A stretch of 64,000 bases of DNA from Mucilaginibacter rigui (GTDB lineage Bacteria > Bacteroidota > Bacteroidia > Sphingobacteriales > Sphingobacteriaceae). How positions within the stretch are numbered: the first letter of the stretch is position 1; the number at the start of each line of letters is the position of its first letter. Below are positions 7,238 through 15,862 of this stretch, one piece after another. A program made the position numbers and the translations under genes. The notes beneath the pieces were generated by a model. The model saw only the letters and a list, made by a program, of their open reading frames with translations. It was not told where the DNA came from and did not search any database. The stretch spans positions 62,001 through 126,000 of the forward strand of contig NZ_JACWMW010000003.1 of assembly GCF_014773275.1 (NCBI RefSeq). The letters run 5' to 3'.

Positions 7238-8917
7238 CTACTGACTACCTCTTTTCTTTTCAAAAACCTTGCTTATCTCATCTAAAGATAAGGCATTCAA
7301 GCACATCTCTTTACTTAAACCGCCTTTGCGGGCTACGTTAATGCCATAATGCATATCATGGAAACCGCTGTTACGGTGTGCATCGGGGTTTATGGATAAC
7401 ATAACGCCTTTATTAAGCGCGTATTGGTGCCAGCGCCAGTCGAGATCAAGCCTTACCGGGTTGGCGTTAATTTCAATCACCACGTTATTGGCTGCGCAGG
7501 CGTCTATTACTTTTTTATAATCAATATCATATCCTTTACGGCTAAGCAACAGCCTGCCGGTAGGGTGGCCCAGTATAGTGGTAAATGGGTTTTCTATCGC
7601 TTTTATTAAACGGGCGGTGGCTTTATCCTCCTGCATTTTAAGGTTAGCGTGTACCGATGCCACGATAAAATCAAACTTCTTCAATATCTCTTCCGGGTAA
7701 TCCAGCGATCCATCATTCAAAATATCCGATTCGATACCTTTAAAAATATGGAACCCGGTTATCTTTTTATTCAGATGGTCTATCTCTTCCTGTTGTTGTA
7801 AAACACGCTCAATGCTCAGGCCTTTTGCGTAAAAGGCGCTTTTGCTGTGGTCGCAAATGCCTAAATATTGCAGTTTTAGCTCATCGCGGCAGTACAGGGC
7901 AATTTCTTCCAGCGTGTTCACCCCGTCGCTCCAGGTACTGTGGTTGTGCAGTGTACCTTTCAGGTCGTGGTAGCTGATCAGCGTTGGCAGTTTGTTTTCG
8001 GCCGCTTTTTCTATAAAGGTAATGCCATCGCGTAGCTCCGGCTGCATCCAGGCAAGACCTGCTTTTTGGTAAATAACTTCTTCTGTTTCGGGTTGCTCAA
8101 GCGGGGTGTTAATACGCGATAATACTTTCTCTACATGCTCGGTTGTACCGGTGTTCACGAAAAGCTCGTAGTAATAATCGGCTTTATCTACGCAGATAAT
8201 ATCAACCAGTAAACCGTTCTTTAACTCGGCAGAAATATGTGTGCCGTTCAAAACCACGTTTTGCAGCGTATCCAGTTCGGCCAGTGCTTCATATGCCACC
8301 TGTTGGTTTAGGCTGCCTATAACGATAACTAACTCGCTGATGATCTCGTCCAGCCTGCGAAATTCTCCTGCTATATGCTTTAAGGCATCGGGGAATATGC
8401 CCCTGATCTCTTCCATCAGGTCTTTCGCTTCCTTCTCTACCTGCGCATAAAGGAATTTGCCATTACCCGCCATCCGGAACTCGATCACCTTTTTTATCTC
8501 CTCCTGGGTTTTTAAACCGAAGCCCTTGGCCTCAACCAGGCGGTTCTCGTTACAGGCGTAGTAAAGCTCACCAACATTCTCAATGCCAAGCTCTTTCCAT
8601 ATAATGGCTACCTTTTTTGGGCCAATACCTTTAATGCCCATCATCTCTACAACACCTTCGGGGGTAGCTGCAAGCATTTCCTGCAGTTCGGCCATGGTGC
8701 CGGTTTCTAAAAGTTCGGCAATTTTAGCGGCAAGGCTTTTGCCTATACCGTCTATTTTCTCCAGTTCCTCAACCGTTTTGCCCGCAAGCGGGAAGGGTAG
8801 CTTATCTACCTTAAAGGCTGCATTAGCTATCGACTTTATTTTGAAAGGATTAACCTCGTTCAATTCCATCAATTGCGATAGTAAACGAAGCATGCGCGCT
8901 ATGGGTTTGTTCTCCAT
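7238..8917 (-). CDS. PolX-like protein: helix-hairpin-helix, degenerate Pol X core and PHP domain
   Basis: A 559-aa protein with bacterial PolX architecture. Residues 1-140 contain helix-hairpin-helix repeats (IDGIGKSLA 55-63, IKGIGPKKV 95-103). The polymerase core lies at about 150-300, but the canonical GSxRRG...DxD reads AGEFRR (183-188) then SELV (194-197): the catalytic Asp pair is replaced by Glu and Val, while Asp239 remains. The PHP domain (about 320-559) looks intact: HNH at 324-326, SDG, ICDHS, GIESD, SVHANL, HPTGR and NPDAH. PHP domains in PolX give Mn-dependent 3'-5' exonuclease/phosphodiesterase activity used in repair. I infer a nuclease or repair protein that has lost normal polymerase catalysis. 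Confidence 0.85.
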   Translation of the reverse strand: MENKPIARMLRLLSQLMELNEVNPFKIKSIANAAFKVDKLPFPLAGKTVEELEKIDGIGKSLAAKIAELLETGTMAELQEMLAATPEGVVEMMGIKGIGPKKVAIIWKELGIENVGELYYACNENRLVEAKGFGLKTQEEIKKVIEFRMAGNGKFLYAQVEKEAKDLMEEIRGIFPDALKHIAGEFRRLDEIISELVIVIGSLNQQVAYEALAELDTLQNVVLNGTHISAELKNGLLVDIICVDKADYYYELFVNTGTTEHVEKVLSRINTPLEQPETEEVIYQKAGLAWMQPELRDGITFIEKAAENKLPTLISYHDLKGTLHNHSTWSDGVNTLEEIALYCRDELKLQYLGICDHSKSAFYAKGLSIERVLQQQEEIDHLNKKITGFHIFKGIESDILNDGSLDYPEEILKKFDFIVASVHANLKMQEDKATARLIKAIENPFTTILGHPTGRLLLSRKGYDIDYKKVIDACAANNVVIEINANPVRLDLDWRWHQYALNKGVMLSINPDAHRNSGFHDMHYGINVARKGGLSKEMCLNALSLDEISKVFEKKRGSQ

Positions 8918-8994
8918 AATTTAGTTGTGGCGTAAAAATACAAATTGAGATAGTATAATTACAGATGGTTGCAGCGATTGTTCATATATTAACA

Positions 8995-9024
8995 AAAAAG
9001 CCACCCATTACAGGCGGCTTTCTA
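8995..9024 (-). terminator. Terminator of sppA
   Basis: On the minus strand, aaagccgcc pairs with ggtggcttt around a short loop, followed by a T run, 20 bp past the sppA stop. Confidence 0.75.
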
Positions 9025-9044
9025 AATCAAAGTATTTAATAAAA

Positions 9045-10832
9045 TTATTTTATCACCACTTCATAGGTCATGCGGGCCTGCGGAGTGCGCATCATTTTGG
9101 TTACGCCTTGTATTTGCTGGTAATAACGATAATTATCGCCAAGCTCGGCTTTTACAAAATGGGCCTTTACCTCGGCAGATAAGCCTTGCCCAAATTTATC
9201 CAGGAAGCTTTTTTGCTCGGGGTATGATACTATCTTGTAGTCTTTTATGTTAGCTTTTTTAGCGGCAGATTGTACGGCATCTTTAATGTTGCCCAACCTA
9301 TCAACCAGGCCAATTTTTAATGCCTGGCTGCCTGTCCATACGCGGCCCTGGCCAATGCTGTTAATGTATTCCTGTGTTTTGCCACGGCCGTTGGCCACTG
9401 CTTTTGTAAAATCGTCATAGCCGCGGTTAACGCTGTTTTGCAGCATAGCCCTTTCTTCGGGGCTTAACGGGCGACTAACATCCCCCAGGTCGGCAAACTT
9501 GCCGGTTTTTACACCATCGAAGGTGATACCCAGCTTATCGTTAAATAGCTTTTGCATATTTGGCAATACGGCAAAAATACCGATAGAGCCTGTTATGGTG
9601 TTTGGTTCGGCTATGATAGAATCAGCCGCGCAGGCAATATAATAACCACCTGATGCCGCCACATCGCCCATTGAAACGATAATAGGTTTTACTTTTTTGG
9701 TGAGCATTACCTCACGCCATATCACATCAGATGCCAGCGAACTGCCGCCCGGTGAGTTAACGCGCAATACAACCGCCTTCACTTTATCATCCAAACGTAC
9801 TTTACGCAATGCTTTTGATATCGTTTCAGACCCAATGCTGTTATCGTCGCCATCGCCACCGGCAATCTCGCCCGATGCATAAATAATAGCCACACGGTTT
9901 GTTGAACTAACCTCTTTTGGATCGGTAGTAGTTTTTGAGCTGCTTTTTACATAGTCGCTCAGATCAACGCTGGCAAGGTCGTTTTTCTCTTTAGCGCCTG
10001 TACGTTGTTTTAATTCAGAAAGGATCTCGTCTTTGTATTTTAATCCGTCAACCAGTTTGTATTTTAATGCATCTTCTGGCTGCTGTATGCGGCCGCTGTT
10101 GGCGTAATTAAATAACGAATCTTTATTAATATTACGGCTTTTGCCTATCCCGGTCAGGAAATAATCATACATAGAACCCAGGTATGAATTTACCTGCAAA
10201 CGGTTTGCATCGCTCATTTTGGTTAAAACCAATGGCTCAACAGCACTTTTAAAGGTGCCTACTTTAATGATCTGTGCTTCAATGCCCAGTTTATCCAGCG
10301 CACCTTTCAGGAAGGTGATCTCTGAACTAAAGCCCCTAAATTCGAAAATACCTTTTGGGTTAATGTAAACCTTATCGGCAACGGATGCCAGGTAGTAAAA
10401 GCCCTGTGTGTAAATTTCTGAATAGGCTATTACAAACTTTTTAGATTTTTTGAAATCGATAAGCGCATTGCGGATCTCTTCGGTAGTTGCCTGGCCGCTC
10501 ATCATATAACTCTCGTCCAAAAAAATACCTTTTATATTACTATCTGTTTTTGCTTTTTTAATACTCGCGAGTATATCGTTAAGCCCGATGGTTTTTTCGC
10601 CGTCGATACCCAAAAAGCCGAGGTTTGCAAATGGGTTATTCGGCGTACGTTCAGCTATAGGGTAGGTAAGTTTAATGTGTAATACCGAATTGGCATCCAC
10701 ATCAACCGCTTTGTCACTGCCTGCAGCTACTATAAGCCCCGATAACAGTATAAAAAACAAAAAGAAAAGAATGATTGAAGAAATGATGACCCCAACCACA
10801 CTGGCCAGTACAAATTTGAAGAATTGTTTCAT
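9045..10832 (-). CDS. sppA: Signal peptide peptidase SppA, 67K type
   Basis: A membrane-anchored serine protease that degrades leftover signal peptides. It has one N-terminal membrane segment (about 8-36) and two tandem S49 domains: residues about 50-270 and 310-560. The catalytic pair of the family is visible: Lys195 in GTFKSAVEP in the first domain and Ser394 in VAASGGYY in the second, with TGSIGIF after it. The 595-aa length matches the long bacterial form. It is a single-gene unit with its own terminator; a TAAGTTTG -7-like box lies upstream. Confidence 0.95.
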   Translation of the reverse strand: MKQFFKFVLASVVGVIISSIILFFLFFILLSGLIVAAGSDKAVDVDANSVLHIKLTYPIAERTPNNPFANLGFLGIDGEKTIGLNDILASIKKAKTDSNIKGIFLDESYMMSGQATTEEIRNALIDFKKSKKFVIAYSEIYTQGFYYLASVADKVYINPKGIFEFRGFSSEITFLKGALDKLGIEAQIIKVGTFKSAVEPLVLTKMSDANRLQVNSYLGSMYDYFLTGIGKSRNINKDSLFNYANSGRIQQPEDALKYKLVDGLKYKDEILSELKQRTGAKEKNDLASVDLSDYVKSSSKTTTDPKEVSSTNRVAIIYASGEIAGGDGDDNSIGSETISKALRKVRLDDKVKAVVLRVNSPGGSSLASDVIWREVMLTKKVKPIIVSMGDVAASGGYYIACAADSIIAEPNTITGSIGIFAVLPNMQKLFNDKLGITFDGVKTGKFADLGDVSRPLSPEERAMLQNSVNRGYDDFTKAVANGRGKTQEYINSIGQGRVWTGSQALKIGLVDRLGNIKDAVQSAAKKANIKDYKIVSYPEQKSFLDKFGQGLSAEVKAHFVKAELGDNYRYYQQIQGVTKMMRTPQARMTYEVVIK

Positions 10833-10858
10833 TAACTGTTATAAATAATCTATATATG

Positions 10859-10866
10859 CAAACTTA
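10859..10866 (-). promoter_or_regulatory. Putative -7 box of sppA
   Basis: Minus strand TAAGTTTG fits TAnnTTTG exactly, 26 bases upstream of the sppA ATG. A -33 element is not evident. Confidence 0.4.
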
Positions 10867-10914
10867 GTAATTCACACACTATTAAGAGCCTCATGCATAA
10901 TATTTGTTACAACA

Positions 10915-11394
10915 ATGATTGATGTTTTTTTACTATTAGGGAGTAACCTTGGCAACCGTAATGCGTTTTTACACAAGGCCATAGAATATATTGAGCAGGA
11001 TATTGCCCCTGTGATTAAAAAATCGGCGGTTTATGAAACACAATCATGGGGGAAAACCGATCTGCCCGATTACCTTAACCAGGTAGTTATGCTGCAAACA
11101 GCGCTTCCGGCACAGGATGTTTTGCAAAAGTTGCTTACCATTGAAATAGAGATGGGGCGAAAACGCGAAGAAAAATGGGGCTCGCGCATTATTGATATTG
11201 ATATTTTATTTTACGGGAATGAGATTATTAACGAGCCAAACCTTATTGTACCACACCCCGAACTGCATAACCGCAGGTTTACTTTAGAGCCTTTAGGAAT
11301 GTTGATGCCGGATTTTATACATCCGGTGCTAAATAAGAGTATATTAGATTTGAAAAGCAGTCTGAAAGACGACTTGATTGTAAAAAAAATATAA
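10915..11394 (+). CDS. folK: 2-amino-4-hydroxy-6-hydroxymethyldihydropteridine diphosphokinase
   Basis: Transfers pyrophosphate from ATP to hydroxymethyldihydropterin in folate synthesis. The 159-aa sequence has the HPPK hallmarks: LLGSNLGNR at the start, YETQSWG, NQVV, the EIEMGRKREEKWGSRIIDIDILFYG block (read as adjacent parts; R/W loop and the DIDI metal site) and VPHPELHNRRFTLEPL. It is followed 23 bp later by the Hpt gene on the same strand, so probably cotranscribed, though no functional link is obvious. Confidence 0.96.
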   Translation: MIDVFLLLGSNLGNRNAFLHKAIEYIEQDIAPVIKKSAVYETQSWGKTDLPDYLNQVVMLQTALPAQDVLQKLLTIEIEMGRKREEKWGSRIIDIDILFYGNEIINEPNLIVPHPELHNRRFTLEPLGMLMPDFIHPVLNKSILDLKSSLKDDLIVKKI

Positions 11395-11417
11395 ATTTGA
11401 TATTATAAACCTGTACA

Positions 11418-11795
11418 ATGTCTGAGAACTTACCACCACAAGACCTTGACCTTTCTTTCCTTTATGAGATTGCTGATGGCAGCGACGAGTTTATTGTTGA
11501 CTCGATAGGGATGTTTTTAGAGCAAACACCGCAGTTATTAGATACTATTACCACTGCTATAAATACAGGCGACTGGGCAACAGCAGCCTCAGCATCGCAT
11601 AAGCTGAAACCTAACCTGGGTTTTTTTGGTATGCCGCAAAGCCAGGCCAATATACAGGAGGTTGAATTGGCATGCAAGGCTGGCGCGCAAAACCCGGCAG
11701 ATATAATTGCGAAATTTAACGATGTGAAAAATGTGATCAGCACCAATCTTGTTGAACTGGAGAAAATTAAAGCTGAAAAAGAAGCGAACCTTTAG
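11418..11795 (+). CDS. Hpt domain protein (histidine phosphotransfer)
   Basis: A stand-alone 125-aa histidine phosphotransfer module. The phospho-accepting His61 is in ASHKLKPNLGFFGM, with the flanking helices expected of a four-helix Hpt bundle (LEQTPQLLDTITTAI before; EVELACKAG and IISTNLVELEKIKA-like helix after). Such proteins relay phosphate between hybrid kinases and response regulators in the cytoplasm. No kinase or regulator lies beside it; the hybrid kinase at 44.4 kb is a possible but unproven partner. Probably cotranscribed with folK and ended by the hairpin at 11833-11862. Confidence 0.85.
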   Translation: MSENLPPQDLDLSFLYEIADGSDEFIVDSIGMFLEQTPQLLDTITTAINTGDWATAASASHKLKPNLGFFGMPQSQANIQEVELACKAGAQNPADIIAKFNDVKNVISTNLVELEKIKAEKEANL

Positions 11796-11832
11796 AAGAG
11801 GTGAGAGCTAAAGCGCAAAGTAATAAATAAGT

Positions 11833-11862
11833 AAAGGCAACCTAAAAGGTTGCCTTTACTTT
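11833..11862 (+). terminator. Terminator of folK-Hpt
   Basis: aaaggcaacc-taaa-aggttgccttt is a perfect stem followed by a T-rich tail; it may also serve the convergent purS gene. Confidence 0.85.
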
Positions 11863-11902
11863 TATCAAGGAGTTTATAATCAATTCAACAGCATTCAGCT
11901 TA

Positions 11903-12160
11903 CTAAGCCACTTCTTCAAGCTTAAAGCTATAGCTTTCCATGATGAGGTTGGCTAACAGGTTTTTGCATGCCTGGTCAACTTTTGCATTGGCAGTTTCTG
12001 CACTATCAGCTTCAATCTCAAGCGAGATATGTTTGCCTATACGTACATTTTGTATTTCAGATAAGCCCAGGTTTTTCATGCTGCCGGTAACAGCTTTTCC
12101 CTGTGGATCAAGTATTTCTTTTTTCGGCATTACATCAATTTCGGCCAGGAATTTTTTCAT
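11903..12160 (-). CDS. purS: Phosphoribosylformylglycinamidine synthase subunit PurS
   Basis: The small structural subunit of the PurSQL complex of purine synthesis (FGAR to FGAM). The 85-aa protein reads as typical PurS: a beta strand FLAEIDVMPKKEILDPQG, then the KNLGLSEIQNVRIGKHI segment, and a C-terminal helix and strand ending YSFKLEEV. PurQ and PurL are not adjacent here. It follows pssA on the minus strand by 35 bp, suggesting cotranscription. Confidence 0.92.
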   Translation of the reverse strand: MKKFLAEIDVMPKKEILDPQGKAVTGSMKNLGLSEIQNVRIGKHISLEIEADSAETANAKVDQACKNLLANLIMESYSFKLEEVA

Positions 12161-12195
12161 CGGGTGTTTTTGTTAGTGGGTAGGGTAATAAGCGC

Positions 12196-12936
12196 TTAAC
12201 TATTTTTTTGTGAGCTGCCTGCTACCGTATGATCCGCAAATTTTAGTTGGATTAATGATAAGGTGATATACATTACTATAACCACCGGAACTGCCGCAAA
12301 TTTAAAAAATAGAATGAGTATTGCCGAGAATAACAGCAATATATAGCGATAAAAATTTTTGGTGAAATCGCGGTTCTTAAATTTAAGCGACATTAAAGGG
12401 ATCTCAGCAACCAGCAGGATGCACATCACAATAATGAATATAGATAAACCGTATGGATTTAATATGTAACGGGCTACGTTACTGTACTGTACCAGTATTA
12501 ACGGGATAGATGCGATGAGTATAGCGTTTGCAGGTGTAGGAAGGCCAATAAAACTTTCGGCCTGGCGCGTATCTGTATTAAATTTAGCCAGCCTCAGGGC
12601 CGAGAATACGGGGATTAGGAAAGCTATAAAGTTCAGATAATCACTTACATGCGGTATTTGCGGCGCTTGCAGCAACAATTCATACATAATGGCCGATGGC
12701 AATACACCAAAGCTAACCATATCTGCAAGCGAGTCGAGGTCTTTACCGATGCCTGAAAACGATTGCAAAACACGTGAGGCAAAGCCATCAAAAAAATCAA
12801 ATATTGCCGCCAGGAAAATGGCATAAGCCGCAAACACAAGGTTGTCCTGAAAGGTGAAAACGATACCAATACAGCCACTAAACAAGTTTGCACACGTTAT
12901 AGCATTAGGAAGATGTTTTTTTACCCGTCGCCTCAT
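12196..12936 (-). CDS. pssA: CDP-diacylglycerol-serine O-phosphatidyltransferase
   Basis: Makes phosphatidylserine from CDP-diacylglycerol and serine in the inner membrane, the route to phosphatidylethanolamine. The 246-aa protein has about six to seven membrane segments and the CDP-alcohol phosphotransferase signature spread over FFDGFASRVL and GIGKDLDSLADMVSFG (D-G-x2-A-R...G-x3-D-x3-D, about residues 48-72). The start MRRRVKKHLPNAIT is typical. It is separated from rho by a strong terminator and probably cotranscribed with purS. Confidence 0.93.
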   Translation of the reverse strand: MRRRVKKHLPNAITCANLFSGCIGIVFTFQDNLVFAAYAIFLAAIFDFFDGFASRVLQSFSGIGKDLDSLADMVSFGVLPSAIMYELLLQAPQIPHVSDYLNFIAFLIPVFSALRLAKFNTDTRQAESFIGLPTPANAILIASIPLILVQYSNVARYILNPYGLSIFIIVMCILLVAEIPLMSLKFKNRDFTKNFYRYILLLFSAILILFFKFAAVPVVIVMYITLSLIQLKFADHTVAGSSQKNS

Positions 12937-12971
12937 AATGTCATGAAGGTATCATAATTTTTACAAAAACC

Positions 12972-13018
12972 AAAGGAGTTATAATTAACCTTATGTTATT
13001 TATAACTCCTTTTGGTGT
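12972..13018 (-). terminator. Terminator of rho
   Basis: A 12-bp stem (aaaggagttata / tataactccttt) just after the rho stop, with a T-rich tail on the minus strand. Confidence 0.85.
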
Positions 13019-13025
13019 AAATATA

Positions 13026-14687
13026 TTATGAATTCATTGATATCAAAAATTCTTCGTTGGTACGGGTGCCTTTTATTTGCGCCTGTAAAAATTCCATTGA
13101 TTCCTGCGAGTTCATATCAGCGAGGTGGTTACGAAGTATCCAGATGCGTTGAAGCGTGTCGCGGTCAAGCAGCAAGTCGTCGCGGCGGGTGCTTGATGCA
13201 GTAATATCAATAGCCGGGAAGATACGTTTGTTAGATAGTTTACGATCCAGTTGCAGCTCCATGTTACCTGTACCTTTAAACTCTTCAAATATAACCTCGT
13301 CCATTTTTGAACCGGTTTCTGTAAGTGCAGTGGCGATGATGGTTAATGAGCCACCATCCTCAATGTTACGTGCCGCACCAAAAAAGCGTTTAGGTTTATG
13401 CAGCGCGTTGGCATCCACACCACCCGATAATATTTTACCTGAAGCAGGTGCAACAGTGTTATAAGCACGTGCCAAACGGGTGATAGAATCCAGCAGGATA
13501 ACTACATCGTGGCCGCACTCAACCATGCGTTTTGCTTTCTCCAATACAATGTTGGCAATTTTTACGTGGCGTTCTGCAGGCTCATCAAAGGTTGATGATA
13601 CCACCTCGGCGCGCACGCTGCGGGCCATATCTGTAACCTCCTCGGGGCGTTCATCAATTAAAAGGATGATCAGGTAAACTTCGGGGTGGTTTTTGGCTAT
13701 CGCGTTGGCAACATCCTTTAACAACATGGTTTTACCTGTTTTTGGTTGGGCTACAATTAAACCACGCTGGCCTTTACCAATAGGCGAGAACAGGTCCATA
13801 ATACGGGTAGAGTAGTTACCTGCATCTGTAAATAAGCTCAGTTTTTCTGAAGGGAAAAGCGGAGTTAAGTGGTCAAAAGGTACACGGTCGCGTACTTCGG
13901 CAGGTATGCGGCCATTAATAGCCTCAACCCGTACCAGCGGAAAATATTTTTCGCCTTCTTTTGGCGGGCGTATGCTACCACGAACTGTGTCGCCCGTTTT
14001 TAAACCAAATAGTTTTATTTGTGATTGTGATACGTAAATATCATCCGGAGAGGTCAGGTAGTTATAATCTGACGAACGCAGGAAACCATAACCATCAGGC
14101 ATAATCTCCAACACGCCTTCGTTTACAATAACGTTATCAAAATCAAGGTTTATTGCCGGCTCCTGTGCTTTTTGCTGTTGTGGTGCACGGCGCTCGCGCT
14201 CAAATTTTTGCGGGCGGTTTTCGGTAGCAGCAGGCTGCTCGGGCTGGTCCGGCTGTTCTGTTGTTTCTGCAGGTTCAGCTCGCTCCGGGGTAGGGGCCGA
14301 ACCTCCAGTAACGGCAGTTTCAGTATTGCCGGTGTTGCCGTTGTTATTGTCGGTTTGCGGCTCGTCCTCCTCTTCCTGGTTAAACAGATTGGTGTCATCC
14401 AGAGGTACTTCAACACGCGGTTGTTCTTTAGTTTTTAAAGTACGGGTACGTTTACGTGTTTTCTCGGTATTTTCTGTAGCAGCCGGTGTGGCGGCGGGCT
14501 TTTCAGCGTAATTATTTTCTACGATATTTTGTTGGTTCCTGGCGGTCTCAATTAATTGCTGTTGTGTAACAATTGCAGTAATAAGGGGAGCTTTTCTAAG
14601 CTCATCTGCCTCTGCAATACCCAAACTTTTAGCAATTTCGCGCAACTCAGAAACGAGTTTGTCGTTCAATTCGATTGTATCAGACAT
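13026..14687 (-). CDS. rho: Transcription termination factor Rho with disordered insert
   Basis: A hexameric RNA helicase that ends transcription. The 553 aa comprise a Rho_N helical domain (1-50), a low-complexity insert rich in Glu, Pro, Thr, Asn and Gln (about 52-180), the cold-shock-like RNA-binding domain ([15 protein letters not shown], 191-205 onward) and the ATPase. The Walker A loop reads AQPKTGKT (313-320) after GKGQRGLIV, the Walker B is [13 protein letters not shown], and [22 protein letters not shown] forms the Q/R-loop region (in parts). The insert makes it more than 100 residues longer than E. coli Rho; long disordered inserts are known in Bacteroidota Rho. A leader of more than 150 nt precedes the gene. 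Confidence 0.96.
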   Translation of the reverse strand: MSDTIELNDKLVSELREIAKSLGIAEADELRKAPLITAIVTQQQLIETARNQQNIVENNYAEKPAATPAATENTEKTRKRTRTLKTKEQPRVEVPLDDTNLFNQEEEDEPQTDNNNGNTGNTETAVTGGSAPTPERAEPAETTEQPDQPEQPAATENRPQKFERERRAPQQQKAQEPAINLDFDNVIVNEGVLEIMPDGYGFLRSSDYNYLTSPDDIYVSQSQIKLFGLKTGDTVRGSIRPPKEGEKYFPLVRVEAINGRIPAEVRDRVPFDHLTPLFPSEKLSLFTDAGNYSTRIMDLFSPIGKGQRGLIVAQPKTGKTMLLKDVANAIAKNHPEVYLIILLIDERPEEVTDMARSVRAEVVSSTFDEPAERHVKIANIVLEKAKRMVECGHDVVILLDSITRLARAYNTVAPASGKILSGGVDANALHKPKRFFGAARNIEDGGSLTIIATALTETGSKMDEVIFEEFKGTGNMELQLDRKLSNKRIFPAIDITASSTRRDDLLLDRDTLQRIWILRNHLADMNSQESMEFLQAQIKGTRTNEEFLISMNS

Positions 14688-14849
14688 GATATGAATTATA
14701 GTTCAAAAGGATTTTTTATTTGAAAGATTGTTTTGAAACCCTGATTATGCAATAGTAAGCCCAGGTAATGTATTAGATAATAAATAACGTGGAGATCAAA
14801 ATTGTTTCTTTAGTGCAAGAAATAATGCAGGAAAACAGTGCAATGTTAG

Positions 14850-14857
14850 CAAAATTA
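14850..14857 (-). promoter_or_regulatory. Putative -7 box of rho
   Basis: Minus strand TAATTTTG matches TAnnTTTG, about 160 bases before the rho ATG, implying a long leader. No -33 box at proper spacing. Confidence 0.35.
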
Positions 14858-14906
14858 TCTTAGAATGCAAATTTATTAAAAAAATAACCTGTTAAGTTTA
14901 ATTTTT

Positions 14907-14914
14907 TAGTTTTG
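14907..14914 (+). promoter_or_regulatory. Putative -7 box of pyrF
   Basis: TAGTTTTG matches TAnnTTTG, 27 bases before the chosen pyrF ATG. Its position inside the longer open frame supports starting pyrF at 14942. Confidence 0.45.
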
Positions 14915-14941
14915 CAGCACCATAACAAATTCAAAATCTAC

Positions 14942-15775
14942 ATGATATCCCGCGCTCAACTCATCCAACAGATCAAACAAAAAAAGTCGTTTTTATGCGT
15001 AGGCCTTGATACCGACATAGATAAGATTCCCGAGTTTTTAAAACAATACCCTGACCCGGTTTTTGAGTTTAATAAACGCATTATTGATGCAACTAAAGAC
15101 CTTTGCATCGCCTACAAACCCAACGCCGCCTTTTATGAAAGCCGCGGACTGAAAGGTTTACAAAGCCTGATAAGCACTGCACAATACCTGCCAAAAGATA
15201 TTTTAAGCATTATTGACGCCAAACGCGGCGATATAGGCAACACATCTGATAACTACGCCAAAGCCTTTTTTAACGAGGAAACATCGGGCATGAGCTTTGA
15301 TGCTATTACGGTTACACCTTATATGGGTAACGACAGTGTTACGCCATATTTAAAGTACGATGGCAAATGGGTGATCATCCTGGCGCTTACCTCATCTGTA
15401 GGTAGTAAGGATTTCCAATACCTGAATACCGGTGATGGCTACCTTTACGAGACAGTAATAAAAAAAGCCAATACCTGGGCCGGTGCCGATAGGCTGATGT
15501 TTGTTGTCGGCGCTACCAAAAGCACAGAGTTTACCGATATTCGTAAACATGCCCCCGATAACTTTTTGCTGGTACCCGGCGTTGGTGCGCAAGGCGGAAG
15601 CCTGGAAGATGTTTGTAAATACGGCATGACCCAAGACTGTGGATTGATCGTCAATTCATCACGCGGTATTATATACGCAAGCAACGGCGAAGATTTTGCC
15701 GATGCCGCCCGTGCCGAAGCTTTGAAACTGCAACAGCAAATGCAGGCAGAACTGGAAAAGGCGGGGGTTATTTAA
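14942..15775 (+). CDS. pyrF: Orotidine 5'-phosphate decarboxylase
   Basis: Decarboxylates OMP to UMP, the last step of pyrimidine synthesis. The 277-aa protein belongs to the longer type of the family: [14 protein letters not shown] at the N-terminus, [19 protein letters not shown], then the catalytic [15 protein letters not shown] block and the phosphate-binding [10 protein letters not shown] plus SSRGIIYAS at the end. The open frame extends ten codons upstream, but the ATG at 14942 fits the family start ([11 protein letters not shown]) and lies downstream of the -7 box. Single gene, divergent from rho. Confidence 0.95.
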   Translation: MISRAQLIQQIKQKKSFLCVGLDTDIDKIPEFLKQYPDPVFEFNKRIIDATKDLCIAYKPNAAFYESRGLKGLQSLISTAQYLPKDILSIIDAKRGDIGNTSDNYAKAFFNEETSGMSFDAITVTPYMGNDSVTPYLKYDGKWVIILALTSSVGSKDFQYLNTGDGYLYETVIKKANTWAGADRLMFVVGATKSTEFTDIRKHAPDNFLLVPGVGAQGGSLEDVCKYGMTQDCGLIVNSSRGIIYASNGEDFADAARAEALKLQQQMQAELEKAGVI

Positions 15776-15862
15776 GTAATACGCTCATAACCCTTTGATA
15801 TTTTATGGGTTAACGCCCGTGATTTATATTTTAATTTTTAAATTACAGGCAAATTACCCGGT

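Noticed and set aside
11462..11746. Antisense frame over the Hpt gene
   Set aside because: A shadow of the plus-strand gene without family resemblance.
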